IMG/VR virus record: IMGVR_UViG_3300009505_000064 | Location: 1 to 25,787 of that record | Length of the DNA stretch: 25,787 nt | DNA from: a virus | Strand: one strand, 5' to 3' | In this document: positions 1-8,802 of the stretch, in pieces | How the letters are laid out: each line of letters starts with the position of its first letter | Numbering within the stretch: position 1 is the stretch's first letter | Notes under the pieces: generated by a model | What the model was told of the DNA's origin: nothing | The model's database searches: none | What the model saw: the letters and a program-made list of their open reading frames with translations, nothing else | Position numbers and translations under genes: made by a program

Positions 1-7
1 AAATTAA

Positions 8-754
8 ATGAAACCAAAAAAACAAAGCAATTTTGTAGATAAAGTCTACAAATTAACACACGACAGAGCGCCTTTAAGCTATTCAATTCCTTCAAGAAAC
101 ACAAAAAGGAAATCTTTACTTTATTTTGATGAAGAGACAGGGGTAAATAGACCTTTGCGTTATTCTAGAAATCAAAAAAGCATTTTTCAAGATGAACAAG
201 ACAATACTGCTATCTTAGAGCCAATTATTTTTGAAGATGGATTATTATTTGTTTCAAAACAAAATCAAGTATTACAGAAGTTTTTAGAATATCATCCGAA
301 TAATGGGAATATGTTTATTGAAGTTGATAAAGAAAAAGATGCATCTGTAGATGTAGAGTCGTTAGATTTATCTTTAGACGCTCAATTAATGGCTAAAGAA
401 TTAAGTATTGAAATGCTTGAAACTGTAGCAAGAATTGTTATTGGATTAAGAATAGATACTTTAACTTCTGCTGAATTAAAAAGAGATGTTCGAGTATTTG
501 CAAGTAGATATCCTAAAGATTTTATAGAAGCATTAAATGACCCCTTATTAAAACTACAAAATAAATGCGCTCAATTTTTTGCAGAAAACATTTTAGTTTT
601 AAAAAACAAAAAAGATGTTTACTATAATATTAAAGGAAACAAAAATAAATTACTTACAGTTCCTTACGGTGAAGATCCATTATTTATTTTAGCATCATTT
701 TTGCAAAGTGACGAAGGTTTAGAAGTATTAAGAATACTTGAATCTAAATTATAA
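8..754 (+). CDS. Conserved phage protein of unknown function, upstream of neck genes
   Basis: This encodes 248 residues, starting at an ATG after an A/T-rich leader (AAATTAA) with no Shine-Dalgarno motif, which is usual for Bacteroidetes. I do not recognise a named domain. The N-terminus is basic (MKPKKQSNF). An early block with DEETGVNRPLRYSRNQKS is followed by an acidic linker (residues about 105-125) and a helical C-terminal half with several Leu-rich amphipathic segments. There is no signal peptide or membrane segment. It lies directly before the neck and muzzle genes and ends in a strong terminator, so it closes a unit that begins outside the window. From memory, proteins with this FDEETGVNR-type block recur beside structural genes in Bacteroidetes phages. 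A virion or assembly role is inference only. Confidence 0.8.
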   Translation: MKPKKQSNFVDKVYKLTHDRAPLSYSIPSRNTKRKSLLYFDEETGVNRPLRYSRNQKSIFQDEQDNTAILEPIIFEDGLLFVSKQNQVLQKFLEYHPNNGNMFIEVDKEKDASVDVESLDLSLDAQLMAKELSIEMLETVARIVIGLRIDTLTSAELKRDVRVFASRYPKDFIEALNDPLLKLQNKCAQFFAENILVLKNKKDVYYNIKGNKNKLLTVPYGEDPLFILASFLQSDEGLEVLRILESKL

Positions 755-776
755 TAGAATATATCGTTTATACACT

Positions 777-810
777 AAAGAGGTTTCAAAATTATGAAGC
801 CTCTTTTTTT
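777..810 (+). terminator. Rho-independent terminator
   Basis: The left arm at 777-788 (AAAGAGGTTTCA) pairs with the right arm at 795-806 (TGAAGCCTCTTT). This gives a 12-bp stem with a single G-U wobble and a 6-nt loop. A run of T follows (the Ts at 804-810 overlap the end of the right arm). It sits 23 nt after the stop codon of the upstream gene and ends that transcription unit. Its T-tract is shared with the promoter that follows. Confidence 0.85.
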
Positions 811-820
811 GTATCTTTGT
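804..820 (+). promoter_or_regulatory. Bacteroidetes-type promoter (-7 box TATCTTTG)
   Basis: The sequence TTTTTTTGTATCTTTGT contains TATCTTTG at 812-819, a match to the Bacteroidetes -7 consensus TAnnTTTG. It lies 18 nt before the ATG of the first neck gene. I see no good TTTG -33 element at the usual spacing. The same 17 nt recur exactly at 8803-8819 before the second plus-strand block, which supports a real regulatory role for both copies. It probably drives the neck-muzzle-tail genes from 838 to 8802. Confidence 0.65.
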
Positions 821-837
821 GTAAAGATAATTAAGAA

Positions 838-1533
838 ATGGCATCAATAATTAATACAGTTAGAGCTACTGTTCTTTCAATAGCAAATAAAAATAATTTT
901 GGATACATAACTCCAAATGATTTTAATTTGTATGCAAAACAAGCTCAATTAGATATATTTGAGGATTACTTTTATCAATATAATTCATGGATAGTAAAAC
1001 AGAACGCAAGAGTTTCAGGAAGCGGATACGCTGATATAATAAAAGGATTGGTAGAAGTAATAGATGGGTTTTCAAATACAGAAGTTTTAACACCTATTAC
1101 AGGAGGATACAGTTTGCCTATTGATTATTATTTGATAAATAAAGTATTTCAATTAAATACAGAAATAGAAAGAGTTAGTCAAAGTAAAATACTTTTGCTT
1201 AATAGTTCTCAACTAACTACACCTACATCAATGTTTCCTGCATATACACTTGAAGGAAATACCATTTCAGTTTATCCTGTTTTGACTGGAGATGTAAACT
1301 GTCAGTATATTAGATATCCTAAAGATCCAAAATGGACTTATGTAGAATTAGCTGGTGGAGAACCTTTGTTTGATGAAACTGCAATAGGTTATCAAGACTT
1401 TGAGTTACCTCTTTCAGATCAGGTTAATTTGATTAATAAAATATTACAATATGCTGGAATGTCTATTAGAGAATTGCCATTAGTGCAATTTGGACAATCA
1501 GAAGAAAATATAGAAAATACACAACAAGGATAA
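838..1533 (+). CDS. Putative neck/collar ring protein (phage structural protein)
   Basis: This encodes 231 residues, starting at MASIINTVRATVLSIAN after the promoter/terminator block. The N-terminal part is helical and carries the phrase GYITPNDFNLYAKQAQLDIFED. The centre is beta-rich and includes YSLPIDYYLINK and IRYPKDPKWTYVE. The final stretch is an acidic Gln/Asn-rich tail. This pattern matches, from memory, a conserved structural protein next to the muzzle gene in Bacteroidetes podoviruses and crAss-like phages, where the neck is built from stacked rings. It is 3 nt from the next gene, and both precede the muzzle gene, so a portal-to-tail connector role is inferred from position. No catalytic motif or export signal is visible. 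The exact ring cannot be assigned. Confidence 0.6.
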   Translation: MASIINTVRATVLSIANKNNFGYITPNDFNLYAKQAQLDIFEDYFYQYNSWIVKQNARVSGSGYADIIKGLVEVIDGFSNTEVLTPITGGYSLPIDYYLINKVFQLNTEIERVSQSKILLLNSSQLTTPTSMFPAYTLEGNTISVYPVLTGDVNCQYIRYPKDPKWTYVELAGGEPLFDETAIGYQDFELPLSDQVNLINKILQYAGMSIRELPLVQFGQSEENIENTQQG

Positions 1534-1536
1534 GAT

Positions 1537-2460
1537 ATGGCATACTTAACACAATACCAATATTATGAGAATGACGGAAATAATCCTATTAATGAAAATT
1601 GGGGTTCGTATCAATATGTAACATTAAAAGATATAGTTAATAATTTTATGTTAATGTATGTAGGTAATGATAAGCTAATAAATAATGTTGAAAGATATAA
1701 TGTTTTATTTCATGCAAAAAGAGCAATACAAGAATTAAATTATGATTCTTTAAAAGAAATTAAAATACTAGAATTAGCAGTAGATGATCAATTAAGATTT
1801 ATTTTACCAAATGATTATGTAAATTGGGTTAGAATTTCTATGTACAGAAATGGAGTTTTATTTCCATTAACTGAAAATATTCAAACTAATTGGAGTGACT
1901 CATATTTACAAGACAATAATTATAAAATACTATTTGATCAAAATGGTAACGTATTAAAGCCAGAGTTTTCTACTGTAGATATAGATAGAATAAAAGGAAG
2001 TAGTCGTACAATTTATTTAAATGCTCAAAGCCCTTATGATGGTCAAGAAGGTTATTTTTATAACGGCATTTGGTATTTTGAATATCCTATTGGAGGACGT
2101 TATGGATTAAATACAGAAACAGCTAATCAAAATCCTACTTTTAAGATAAATAAAAAAAGCGGTGTAATTAACTTTAGTTCAGATATGGCAGACGAGTTAG
2201 TTGTATTAGAATATGTTTCAGATGGAATGGAAGGTGGTGTAGATGCAGATATAAGTGTAAACAAGTTATTTGAAGATTTTATTTATTCATATATAAAGTT
2301 TGTAATATTATCTAGTAAATACGGTATTCAAGAGTATATCATAAATAGATCTAAAAAAGAAAAATCAGCTCTTTTGAGGAATGCAAAAATTAGACTAAGC
2401 AATATACATCCTGGAAGATTATTAATGAATCTGAGAGGTCAAAATAAATGGATAAAGTAG
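1537..2460 (+). CDS. Putative head-tail connector/ring protein
   Basis: This encodes 307 residues, with its ATG 3 nt after the previous stop. Residues about 25-60 hold a helical block ending in HAKRAIQELNYDSLKEIK, followed by LRFILPNDYVNWVRISMYRNG and LFPLTENIQTNW. This arrangement resembles the tail tubular/adaptor proteins of short-tailed phages (P22 gp4-like fold), which plug the portal and bind the next ring. A beta-rich middle leads to a basic C-terminal helix (NRSKKEKSALLRNAKIRLSN). The stop codon is TAG, and the muzzle gene starts one base later, which implies coupled translation and argues against amber recoding. The connector role is inferred from recalled similarity and gene order. 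It could be any of the stacked neck rings. Confidence 0.6.
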   Translation: MAYLTQYQYYENDGNNPINENWGSYQYVTLKDIVNNFMLMYVGNDKLINNVERYNVLFHAKRAIQELNYDSLKEIKILELAVDDQLRFILPNDYVNWVRISMYRNGVLFPLTENIQTNWSDSYLQDNNYKILFDQNGNVLKPEFSTVDIDRIKGSSRTIYLNAQSPYDGQEGYFYNGIWYFEYPIGGRYGLNTETANQNPTFKINKKSGVINFSSDMADELVVLEYVSDGMEGGVDADISVNKLFEDFIYSYIKFVILSSKYGIQEYIINRSKKEKSALLRNAKIRLSNIHPGRLLMNLRGQNKWIK

Positions 2461-2461
2461 T

Positions 2462-5400
2462 ATGGCTAAAATTCAAAAGAACTTTATAAAAGGGCGAATG
2501 AATAAATCCGTTGATGAACGATTAGTTCCTCAAGGAGAATATATTGATGCTTTAAATGTTAGATTAGGTTCAACAGAAGGAACTGAAATAGGTGCTGTAG
2601 AAAATTCAAAAGGAAATGAACTTATAGTTGAGTTGATTTATGACGGAAATCCTTTAAGTAGCAATGCTAAATGTATTGGCGCTTATGAAGATGGTGTGAA
2701 TGAAACAATTTATTGGTTTGTTAATGATGAACAAAACATATCCTCTCCTACAGGTAATGTCGATTTAATTGTATCATATAACACAAGAACATCAATTTTA
2801 TTTTATCATGTTGTTTCGACATCTGTTTTAAATTTTAATAAAGATTATTTAATAAATGGTATAAATTTAATAGATGATTTACTTTTTTTTACGGATAACT
2901 TAAATCCTCCAAGAAAAATAAACATAAACAGAACTTACGCTCAGCCTTTATTAGGAGTTGATCAAGTTACAGAACAAGATATAGGCGTAATTGTTGCTCC
3001 TCCTTTAAAAGCTCCTGTATTAAGTCAATTTCAGTTAGGTGGAGGTGAAAATTACATGGAAGATTTGTTTTTAAGTTTTGCTTATAGATGGCAATATGAA
3101 GACGGAGAATACTCAGCTCTTTCACCATTCAGTCAAGTTGCTTTTACACCTGGTCCTTTTCAGTTAAATTATGACACCTATGACAATGATTCAATGCAGA
3201 ATATATTTAATAGTGTATCTATAAGTTTTGACACAGGCGGTAAAAATGTAAAAGATGTAGATATTATTTTTAAATTTTCTACAAGTCAATCGGTAAATGT
3301 AATTGAAAGATATAACAAAGTAAATCAAGGATGGTTAGACAATGTTAATCAATCTATTGATTTTACTAATAAAAAAATATATACAACACTTCCAGAAGAA
3401 CAATTGCTTAGGCTTTATGATAATGTTCCTAAAATAGCTCAAGCTCAAACCATTATGGGTAATAGGGTAATGTATGGTAATTATGTAGATGGGTATGATA
3501 TTGTTAATGAAAACGGAAAACAAATATACTTAGACTATAATTTGTCTTTAATTACGGAAAGCTTAACAAATGAAGAAATTCAAGGTGTTAGATCTAATTA
3601 TTCATATGATATAGACGTATTAACTTCTGTTGTAAATGCTAAAGCTTCAATTAATTTTGGTGGATTAGATTTAATTAATGGCTCACAAATAGGTATTGTA
3701 TTTAATTATCAAAGTCAATTGTTTGGTGGAGATCCTACATATGATGACGGAACACAGCCTTTAAATCAATTTGATTATACTTTTTTATTTAATTTACAAC
3801 AAGACTATCCTAGTGTTCACGATCTAGTGACTAGTCCAGAGTTTGTAGCTGCAGTATCTGATTTTGAAGTTAATTGTGCAGATGGCTTTTCAGTGACTGA
3901 TGTTTATAATTGTGGTATAACTTCTAAATCTGGATGGATTTTTGATGGATTTGGAGTAACAACTACAAATCAAGGATTCGTTATAGAAAGTTCTTTAGGT
4001 AGTGATATTGTAAGTATAATAATACCAGGCTTAAGATTTGAAGAAATTGCAAATCCAGGGACTTTTGCTTATGAATATTTAAGCTCTATAGAAACTACAG
4101 GATTATATTCATTAACTTCTTCTAAACAAAGCTTACACAGTAATAGAGATTATGAAATTGCTGTTGTCTATATGGATGATTATGGAAGAAGTACAACTGC
4201 TTTAGTTGATACTAATAATACAGTTTATGTTCCTTGTCAAAATTCTATAAACAAAAACACTATAAGGGTTCAGTTAAATAGTTACCCTCCTTTTTGGGCA
4301 ACAAAATATAAATTTGTTGTTAAAGAATCAAAAACAGGATATAGAACAATTTATTCTAATATATTTTTTAGAGAAGAAACTACAGGAGATGTATACTATA
4401 AACTAGAAGGTGATAATAGAGATAAAGTTAAAGATAACGAATCTTTATATGTAAAAGCTGATACAGGTGGCCCTGTTTTAAGGTGTACAAAAACAAAAGT
4501 ATTAGAATTTGGTTCTAAAACTGAAGATTTTTTATGTACTAAAGATGCAGATGGAGTTGTAATTTCAGGTACTTGTGGACAACCTTCAGGTACTTACATG
4601 AAATTAAAGCCATCTAATTTTAACGCTAATTTAGTTGAAAATGCATTTATAGATAGGACTGATAACGGAGGGCCTTCAAGCTATAGTAGCGCTAGTGTTT
4701 CTTGTAGTGTAGAAGATGAAACTAACCCTGGTAATTATTTAGATATTGATATTCCTGCGGGTTCTTTAATAACTTTTAGATTTACTACTACTAGGTTTGA
4801 AAGAGGAAGTAGATGCGGAGGAAGAACTTATGATTATGATAAAACATTTACATCAGGAAATGATTACACTGATTTAGCTTCATTTGTTACAGGAGAGCAA
4901 ATAGATTTTACAAACGGAATTTCAGGAGGTACTGACAGTACTATAAATGTAATTAATCAACCTAATACCATATACCCATTTTACACTTCATTGGCAAGTG
5001 GTGGTCAAACGTATATTACTTTTCAAAGAGATGCTTCAGACAACAGGCTTTTATTAGTAATTCAAACAGGAACACCTAAATGCGGGGGAGTAGATCAAAG
5101 AGGATCTTATGAAAGTGTTCAAATAATATTAAACAGAGCGGCAACTTTAAATATATTTGAGACAGAACCAATTCAAGCAAATGATGAATTATATTATGAA
5201 AACGAACAAGTTTTTGATATTTCAGGTGGTTTTCATTTATCAGGTAATTCTGCATTTGATCAAAATCAAACCGCAGTTCTTCCTGCTGTAATAGATTTAA
5301 CATTTTTTAATTGTTATGTTTTTGGAAATGGTGTAGAGTCAGATAAAGTTCTTGACGCTCTAACAACTCCTACATTATCGTTAGGAGAAAAAGTTACTTC

Positions 5401-7051
5401 AGTTTCTGAAGAGGAATATAAAGAAATTCATAGATTATCAGATATTACTTATAGTGGAGTGTACAATCAAGAAAGTGGATTAAATAAATTAAATCAATTT
5501 AATCTAGCTTTATCAAATTTTAAGACTTTAGAAAGATCATTTGGGCCATTAAGAAAATTGCATTCAAGGCAGACTGATATTCTTGCTTTACAAGAAGATA
5601 AGATATCGTATGTATTGGTTGGTAAAAATTTATTATCTGATGCTGCTGCAGGAGGAGCTATAACTTCTATACCTGAAGTTTTAGGAACTCAGTTAGCAAG
5701 AATTGAAGAATTTGGAATAAGTAATAATCCTGAAAGTTTTAGTTCATATGGTTATGATGTTTATTTTACAGACTCAAAAAGAAGTAGTGTAATTAATTTA
5801 AAAGGAGGATCTGCTAAATCAGATCAATTAAATGTTATTTCTCAAGCGGGAATGCGTAGTTGGTTTAGAGATTTATTTACTGAAGCATTACCTACTCAGA
5901 AACTAGGTGGATTTGATCCTTACATGAATGAGTATGTGTTATCATCAACAGAAACATTAGTTCCTACGCCACCAATTGAAAGACAATGTGGTTATCAATT
6001 GATTCAACAATCTAGTAATGATGCAGTTATTTTTAATTTAAATTTAACCACAATTATAGGTGATGTAGATTTAAACTATAATGTATCTGTAGGCTCTGTA
6101 AATATTAAAGTAGTATACAATGGTATTACAGAAATAGATAATATTGTAACAGGAGTAGGGGTTTTACAGTTTACAAAAAATTTAAATAATCCTATTTTAG
6201 CTCAAGTATTTATTACTCCTCAAGCATTATCAACATACGACATTACATTCGGATGTTCTGTTGCACCACGATTAACAGTAAAACAGATTGTAATTAATAA
6301 CGCAGGAGACGTTAGTTTAACAACTACTTCAAGATATAATTGGAAACTAGGCAGTGATTTAAGCCCTTTTAGCACTAATTCAATTGTTTTAGAATCTGAT
6401 GGAATTTCTTTGTTTGTAGAAGAAACAGGTGAACAGTCATTTGGATCAATACCTACTGAAGGATCGGTAGTTAATATGCAAATGATACAAGAGAAAGGAC
6501 AAACATTTGTGTTTAATGCGGCTAGTGATAATATGAAGTATTTAATTTCTAATGTAAATTATAATGAAACTGACATAAATACTTTAATTCCTTTATTAGT
6601 AAATTCTGGACCAGTTGTGGGAGGGCCTTTAAATTATGTGTCTAAATTTACTTATACTAATTTAACTAATCAAGATTATTTATATTTAGTATGGGATTTA
6701 AGAAGTCCTTCAGAATTAAGTTTTTGTTATGATGCAACTTCAGCAATAAGTGCTTGTTGTGATTGTTCAACACCACCTGCTTTAACTTTATTTCCTATTG
6801 TCTTAGAGTATGGTAGTATAAGTTGTGCTGCAGTTTGTTCTAATTTTGGAGCAAATAATTCAGGCACTTTTTATGTAGACGTAGGGACACCTTCTGGAGG
6901 AGTATTTGCACTATCAACAAAAATATATTTAGATTCAGCTGGAACTTCTTTTGCGCCATCATTCTTTTATACGGATGGAACGGAATGTAGACCAGTGGAT
7001 GGGAATGGTAATTTAGGAATAACATCAGGGTGCGGTGCGCCTCCACCATAA
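2462..7051 (+). CDS. Tail stabilisation / muzzle protein, with C-terminal cysteine module
   Basis: This 1529-residue protein forms the distal part of a short tail. The N-terminus (residues about 5-52) has the block KGRMNKSVDERLVPQGEY followed by DALN and an EGTEIGAVEN-type stretch. I know this block from the large beta-propeller stabilisation/muzzle proteins of crAss-like and other marine phages (P22 gp10-like role). The bulk is beta-rich with many Asn, Ser and Thr residues, as expected for propeller and Ig-like domains. Residues 1432-1529 begin with CCDC and contain further cysteines, an SGTFYVDVG motif and an LDSAGTSFAP motif. This tail matches the repeat unit of the next gene. There is no signal peptide. 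It probably binds the ring proteins encoded upstream and gates DNA exit. Confidence in the family is fairly high. The fold assignment is from memory. Confidence 0.75.
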   Translation: MAKIQKNFIKGRMNKSVDERLVPQGEYIDALNVRLGSTEGTEIGAVENSKGNELIVELIYDGNPLSSNAKCIGAYEDGVNETIYWFVNDEQNISSPTGNVDLIVSYNTRTSILFYHVVSTSVLNFNKDYLINGINLIDDLLFFTDNLNPPRKININRTYAQPLLGVDQVTEQDIGVIVAPPLKAPVLSQFQLGGGENYMEDLFLSFAYRWQYEDGEYSALSPFSQVAFTPGPFQLNYDTYDNDSMQNIFNSVSISFDTGGKNVKDVDIIFKFSTSQSVNVIERYNKVNQGWLDNVNQSIDFTNKKIYTTLPEEQLLRLYDNVPKIAQAQTIMGNRVMYGNYVDGYDIVNENGKQIYLDYNLSLITESLTNEEIQGVRSNYSYDIDVLTSVVNAKASINFGGLDLINGSQIGIVFNYQSQLFGGDPTYDDGTQPLNQFDYTFLFNLQQDYPSVHDLVTSPEFVAAVSDFEVNCADGFSVTDVYNCGITSKSGWIFDGFGVTTTNQGFVIESSLGSDIVSIIIPGLRFEEIANPGTFAYEYLSSIETTGLYSLTSSKQSLHSNRDYEIAVVYMDDYGRSTTALVDTNNTVYVPCQNSINKNTIRVQLNSYPPFWATKYKFVVKESKTGYRTIYSNIFFREETTGDVYYKLEGDNRDKVKDNESLYVKADTGGPVLRCTKTKVLEFGSKTEDFLCTKDADGVVISGTCGQPSGTYMKLKPSNFNANLVENAFIDRTDNGGPSSYSSASVSCSVEDETNPGNYLDIDIPAGSLITFRFTTTRFERGSRCGGRTYDYDKTFTSGNDYTDLASFVTGEQIDFTNGISGGTDSTINVINQPNTIYPFYTSLASGGQTYITFQRDASDNRLLLVIQTGTPKCGGVDQRGSYESVQIILNRAATLNIFETEPIQANDELYYENEQVFDISGGFHLSGNSAFDQNQTAVLPAVIDLTFFNCYVFGNGVESDKVLDALTTPTLSLGEKVTSVSEEEYKEIHRLSDITYSGVYNQESGLNKLNQFNLALSNFKTLERSFGPLRKLHSRQTDILALQEDKISYVLVGKNLLSDAAAGGAITSIPEVLGTQLARIEEFGISNNPESFSSYGYDVYFTDSKRSSVINLKGGSAKSDQLNVISQAGMRSWFRDLFTEALPTQKLGGFDPYMNEYVLSSTETLVPTPPIERQCGYQLIQQSSNDAVIFNLNLTTIIGDVDLNYNVSVGSVNIKVVYNGITEIDNIVTGVGVLQFTKNLNNPILAQVFITPQALSTYDITFGCSVAPRLTVKQIVINNAGDVSLTTTSRYNWKLGSDLSPFSTNSIVLESDGISLFVEETGEQSFGSIPTEGSVVNMQMIQEKGQTFVFNAASDNMKYLISNVNYNETDINTLIPLLVNSGPVVGGPLNYVSKFTYTNLTNQDYLYLVWDLRSPSELSFCYDATSAISACCDCSTPPALTLFPIVLEYGSISCAAVCSNFGANNSGTFYVDVGTPSGGVFALSTKIYLDSAGTSFAPSFFYTDGTECRPVDGNGNLGITSGCGAPPP

Positions 7052-7061
7052 AAACAAATAA

Positions 7062-7991
7062 ATGGCAACAACAGTAAATAAATACATTGATAGTAATGAT
7101 TTTTTAACAGCATCTGCTGTTTTTGATGACGTAAGTCTAACTATTCCATCTTCTGATGGATACTATCAAATTGATGGAATATATAGACAACAAGTCTCGG
7201 GTCTTTTATTAAGCGGATCTAGTTTATGCGAATCATGTGATGGTCAAGATTTAAGGTATAATGTTACAAGTGGTTCTGATTTATGCTGTGTAAGTGGAAC
7301 TATATTTACATATTATTTTTCTCCAGGTGATTCGTTTACCGATCCAAGTACAACTTTAATGTATTCAGACCAAGCTTTAACAACTTTAGCACCAGATGGA
7401 TTTTATAATATTAGTCCATCAGGAGATTATAGAGAGCAATCTTCAGGTGTATTAGGAGTTCTTACATCTTGTCCAAGTTGTTTTACATCTACAACTGTAG
7501 AGTATAGTTCAGTATCTGCTAATGATTTATGTTGTGGATCTCCAACATCAGGAACTTATTATCTTGACTTTGGAACTACATTCTTAACAACAAGTAATTT
7601 ATATACAGACACTTTAGGAACAATAGCACCAGATGGATTTTATAAAGAAATTTTGACAAACACATATAGAGAAATGGCACTTAGTGTTTTAGATTCACAG
7701 AATCCTTGTAATCCTTGTACTACTCAATCTTGGAGAGCTACAGAATGCGGAGGTGGAGGAGCAACATATTATTTAGATCAGTCAAATGGTTTTGATGGAT
7801 CTTTATCTGTGATATTAGCTTATTCATATAACATAGGTGATGTTGTTTGGGTAAAACAAACATCTACTGGAGTAATTACTTGTGCTGAAATACAGTCATT
7901 ATCATCTACACCTCCTAATTATTTTATAGATGAGGCGGCAAATAGCGGAAATGGACCTTATAGCAATTGTGTTTCTTGCGCAATACCTTAA
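7062..7991 (+). CDS. Repetitive CxxC protein, probable tail-tip or appendage protein
   Basis: This encodes 309 residues made of four related units of about 80 residues, each closing with a CxxC pair: C56/C59, C137/C140, C216/C219 and C303/C306. Units 2 and 3 open with a CC pair (C75-C76 and C157-C158). Both carry a TYY motif, an LYTD/MYSD-type turn, APDGFY and a YRE motif. Unit 1 lacks the front half, and unit 4 is divergent, keeping GATYYLD. The protein lies 10 nt after the muzzle gene, whose last 98 residues look like the same module, so the two probably share a role at the outer tail. The cysteines could hold metal or disulfides in the virion. Receptor binding is inference from position and repeat structure. 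No enzyme motif or export signal is visible. Confidence 0.75.
   Translation: MATTVNKYIDSNDFLTASAVFDDVSLTIPSSDGYYQIDGIYRQQVSGLLLSGSSLCESCDGQDLRYNVTSGSDLCCVSGTIFTYYFSPGDSFTDPSTTLMYSDQALTTLAPDGFYNISPSGDYREQSSGVLGVLTSCPSCFTSTTVEYSSVSANDLCCGSPTSGTYYLDFGTTFLTTSNLYTDTLGTIAPDGFYKEILTNTYREMALSVLDSQNPCNPCTTQSWRATECGGGGATYYLDQSNGFDGSLSVILAYSYNIGDVVWVKQTSTGVITCAEIQSLSSTPPNYFIDEAANSGNGPYSNCVSCAIP
7387..7408 (+). repeat. Exact 22-nt direct repeat, copy 1
   Basis: This covers GCACCAGATGGATTTTATAA plus two preceding bases (TA), encoding APDGFY with its flanks. It is identical to 7624-7645, exactly 237 nt (79 codons) downstream in the same frame. Confidence 0.85.
7624..7645 (+). repeat. Exact 22-nt direct repeat, copy 2
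   Basis: This is identical to 7387-7408 and also encodes APDGFY. Identity stops immediately on both sides, so either a recent short gene-conversion event or strong codon constraint at this motif could explain it. Confidence 0.85.
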
Positions 7992-8019
7992 AATAAATTA
8001 AAAATTAAAATAATAAACA

Positions 8020-8802
8020 ATGGCACAAGAAGAATATACTTTAACATATAGCGAATCTGTAAGCGGATGGCCTTCATTTTACAGTTTTATTCCTGATTTT
8101 ATTTTAGGAATGAATCAATATTTATATACTTTTAAAAATGGTAATTTATTTAAACACAATTCTAATAATACTAGAAATAATTATTATGGTGTTCAATATA
8201 ATTCTAAAATAACAAGTGTTTTTAATCAAGAACCAACAACCACAAAAGTTTTTAAAACTATTGAACTTGAAAGCGATGATTCTTGGGACTGTTCTTTAGT
8301 TTCAGATTTAGGATCTGGGTTTATGCCATCAACTTATTTCGTAGAAAAAGAAGGAACTTATTTTAGCTACATAAGAAGATTAGCAAATTCTAAAAATTTA
8401 TCTTTAAGATCTGCACAAGGTATAGGAACAATAAAAGGAAGCACAGGAGTAGGGCCAAATCCTATAACGATAGAGTTTGGGTTTTTATTAGGTTCAATGA
8501 TTAATATTGGTGATGCGTCTGACCCTACTAGTGTAGGTGATGTGGCATATTACAATAATAGCGGAACACCTGTTGAAATAGGAGAAATTACAGGTATAAG
8601 TGCAGATAATAAATCTATTACTATAGATAATCCTGTTATAGTTGGAGCTTTGCCTGCGTCATATATATTGTATTTAAAAAACAGTGTAGCTGAGTCTTAT
8701 GGAGCGTTAGGATATTTTTTAGAATTTACATTAACTAACTCAAATACTGAACCAGTTGAATTGTTTACAGTTGATTCTGATGTATTTAAAAGCAATCCTT
8801 AG
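8020..8802 (+). CDS. Conserved phage structural protein, probably tail-associated
   Basis: This encodes 260 residues, starting at MAQEEYTLTYSESVSGWPSF after an A-rich leader. The first 120 residues carry aromatic-rich blocks (FYSFIPDFILGMNQYLYTF, NNYYGVQY) and a FKTIELESDDSWD segment. From memory these recur in a conserved gene next to the muzzle gene of Bacteroidetes phages. A Gly-rich beta segment follows (about residues 130-215), then a short beta C-terminus. No enzyme motif, transmembrane segment or signal peptide is seen. It ends the first plus-strand block, and its TAG stop lies immediately before the second promoter. A muzzle-associated or tail-fibre-base role is inferred from position. 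I cannot name a fold. Confidence 0.65.
   Translation: MAQEEYTLTYSESVSGWPSFYSFIPDFILGMNQYLYTFKNGNLFKHNSNNTRNNYYGVQYNSKITSVFNQEPTTTKVFKTIELESDDSWDCSLVSDLGSGFMPSTYFVEKEGTYFSYIRRLANSKNLSLRSAQGIGTIKGSTGVGPNPITIEFGFLLGSMINIGDASDPTSVGDVAYYNNSGTPVEIGEITGISADNKSITIDNPVIVGALPASYILYLKNSVAESYGALGYFLEFTLTNSNTEPVELFTVDSDVFKSNP

Larger units (their letters stand above)
7080..7979 (+). repeat. Four tandem protein modules of about 80 codons with CxxC ends
   Basis: The modules run at about 7080-7238 (front-truncated), 7251-7481, 7497-7718 and 7746-7979 (divergent). The spacing between the CxxC pairs is 81, 79 and 87 residues. Modules 2 and 3 share an exact 22-nt stretch at the APDGFY codons, 79 codons apart. 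Confidence 0.7.

Noticed and set aside
2456-2462. Amber (TAG) recoding, as in some crAss-like phages
   Set aside because: TAG ends the gene at 2460 one base before the next ATG. It also ends the genes at 8802 and 22862 at proper boundaries. No gene needs TAG read-through.
3335-3523. Minus-strand ORF within the muzzle gene (also those at 5076-5303 and 6840-7049)
   Set aside because: The products are Ile/Leu/Phe/Asn-rich antisense translations typical of AT-rich genes, with no recognisable pattern and no operon context.
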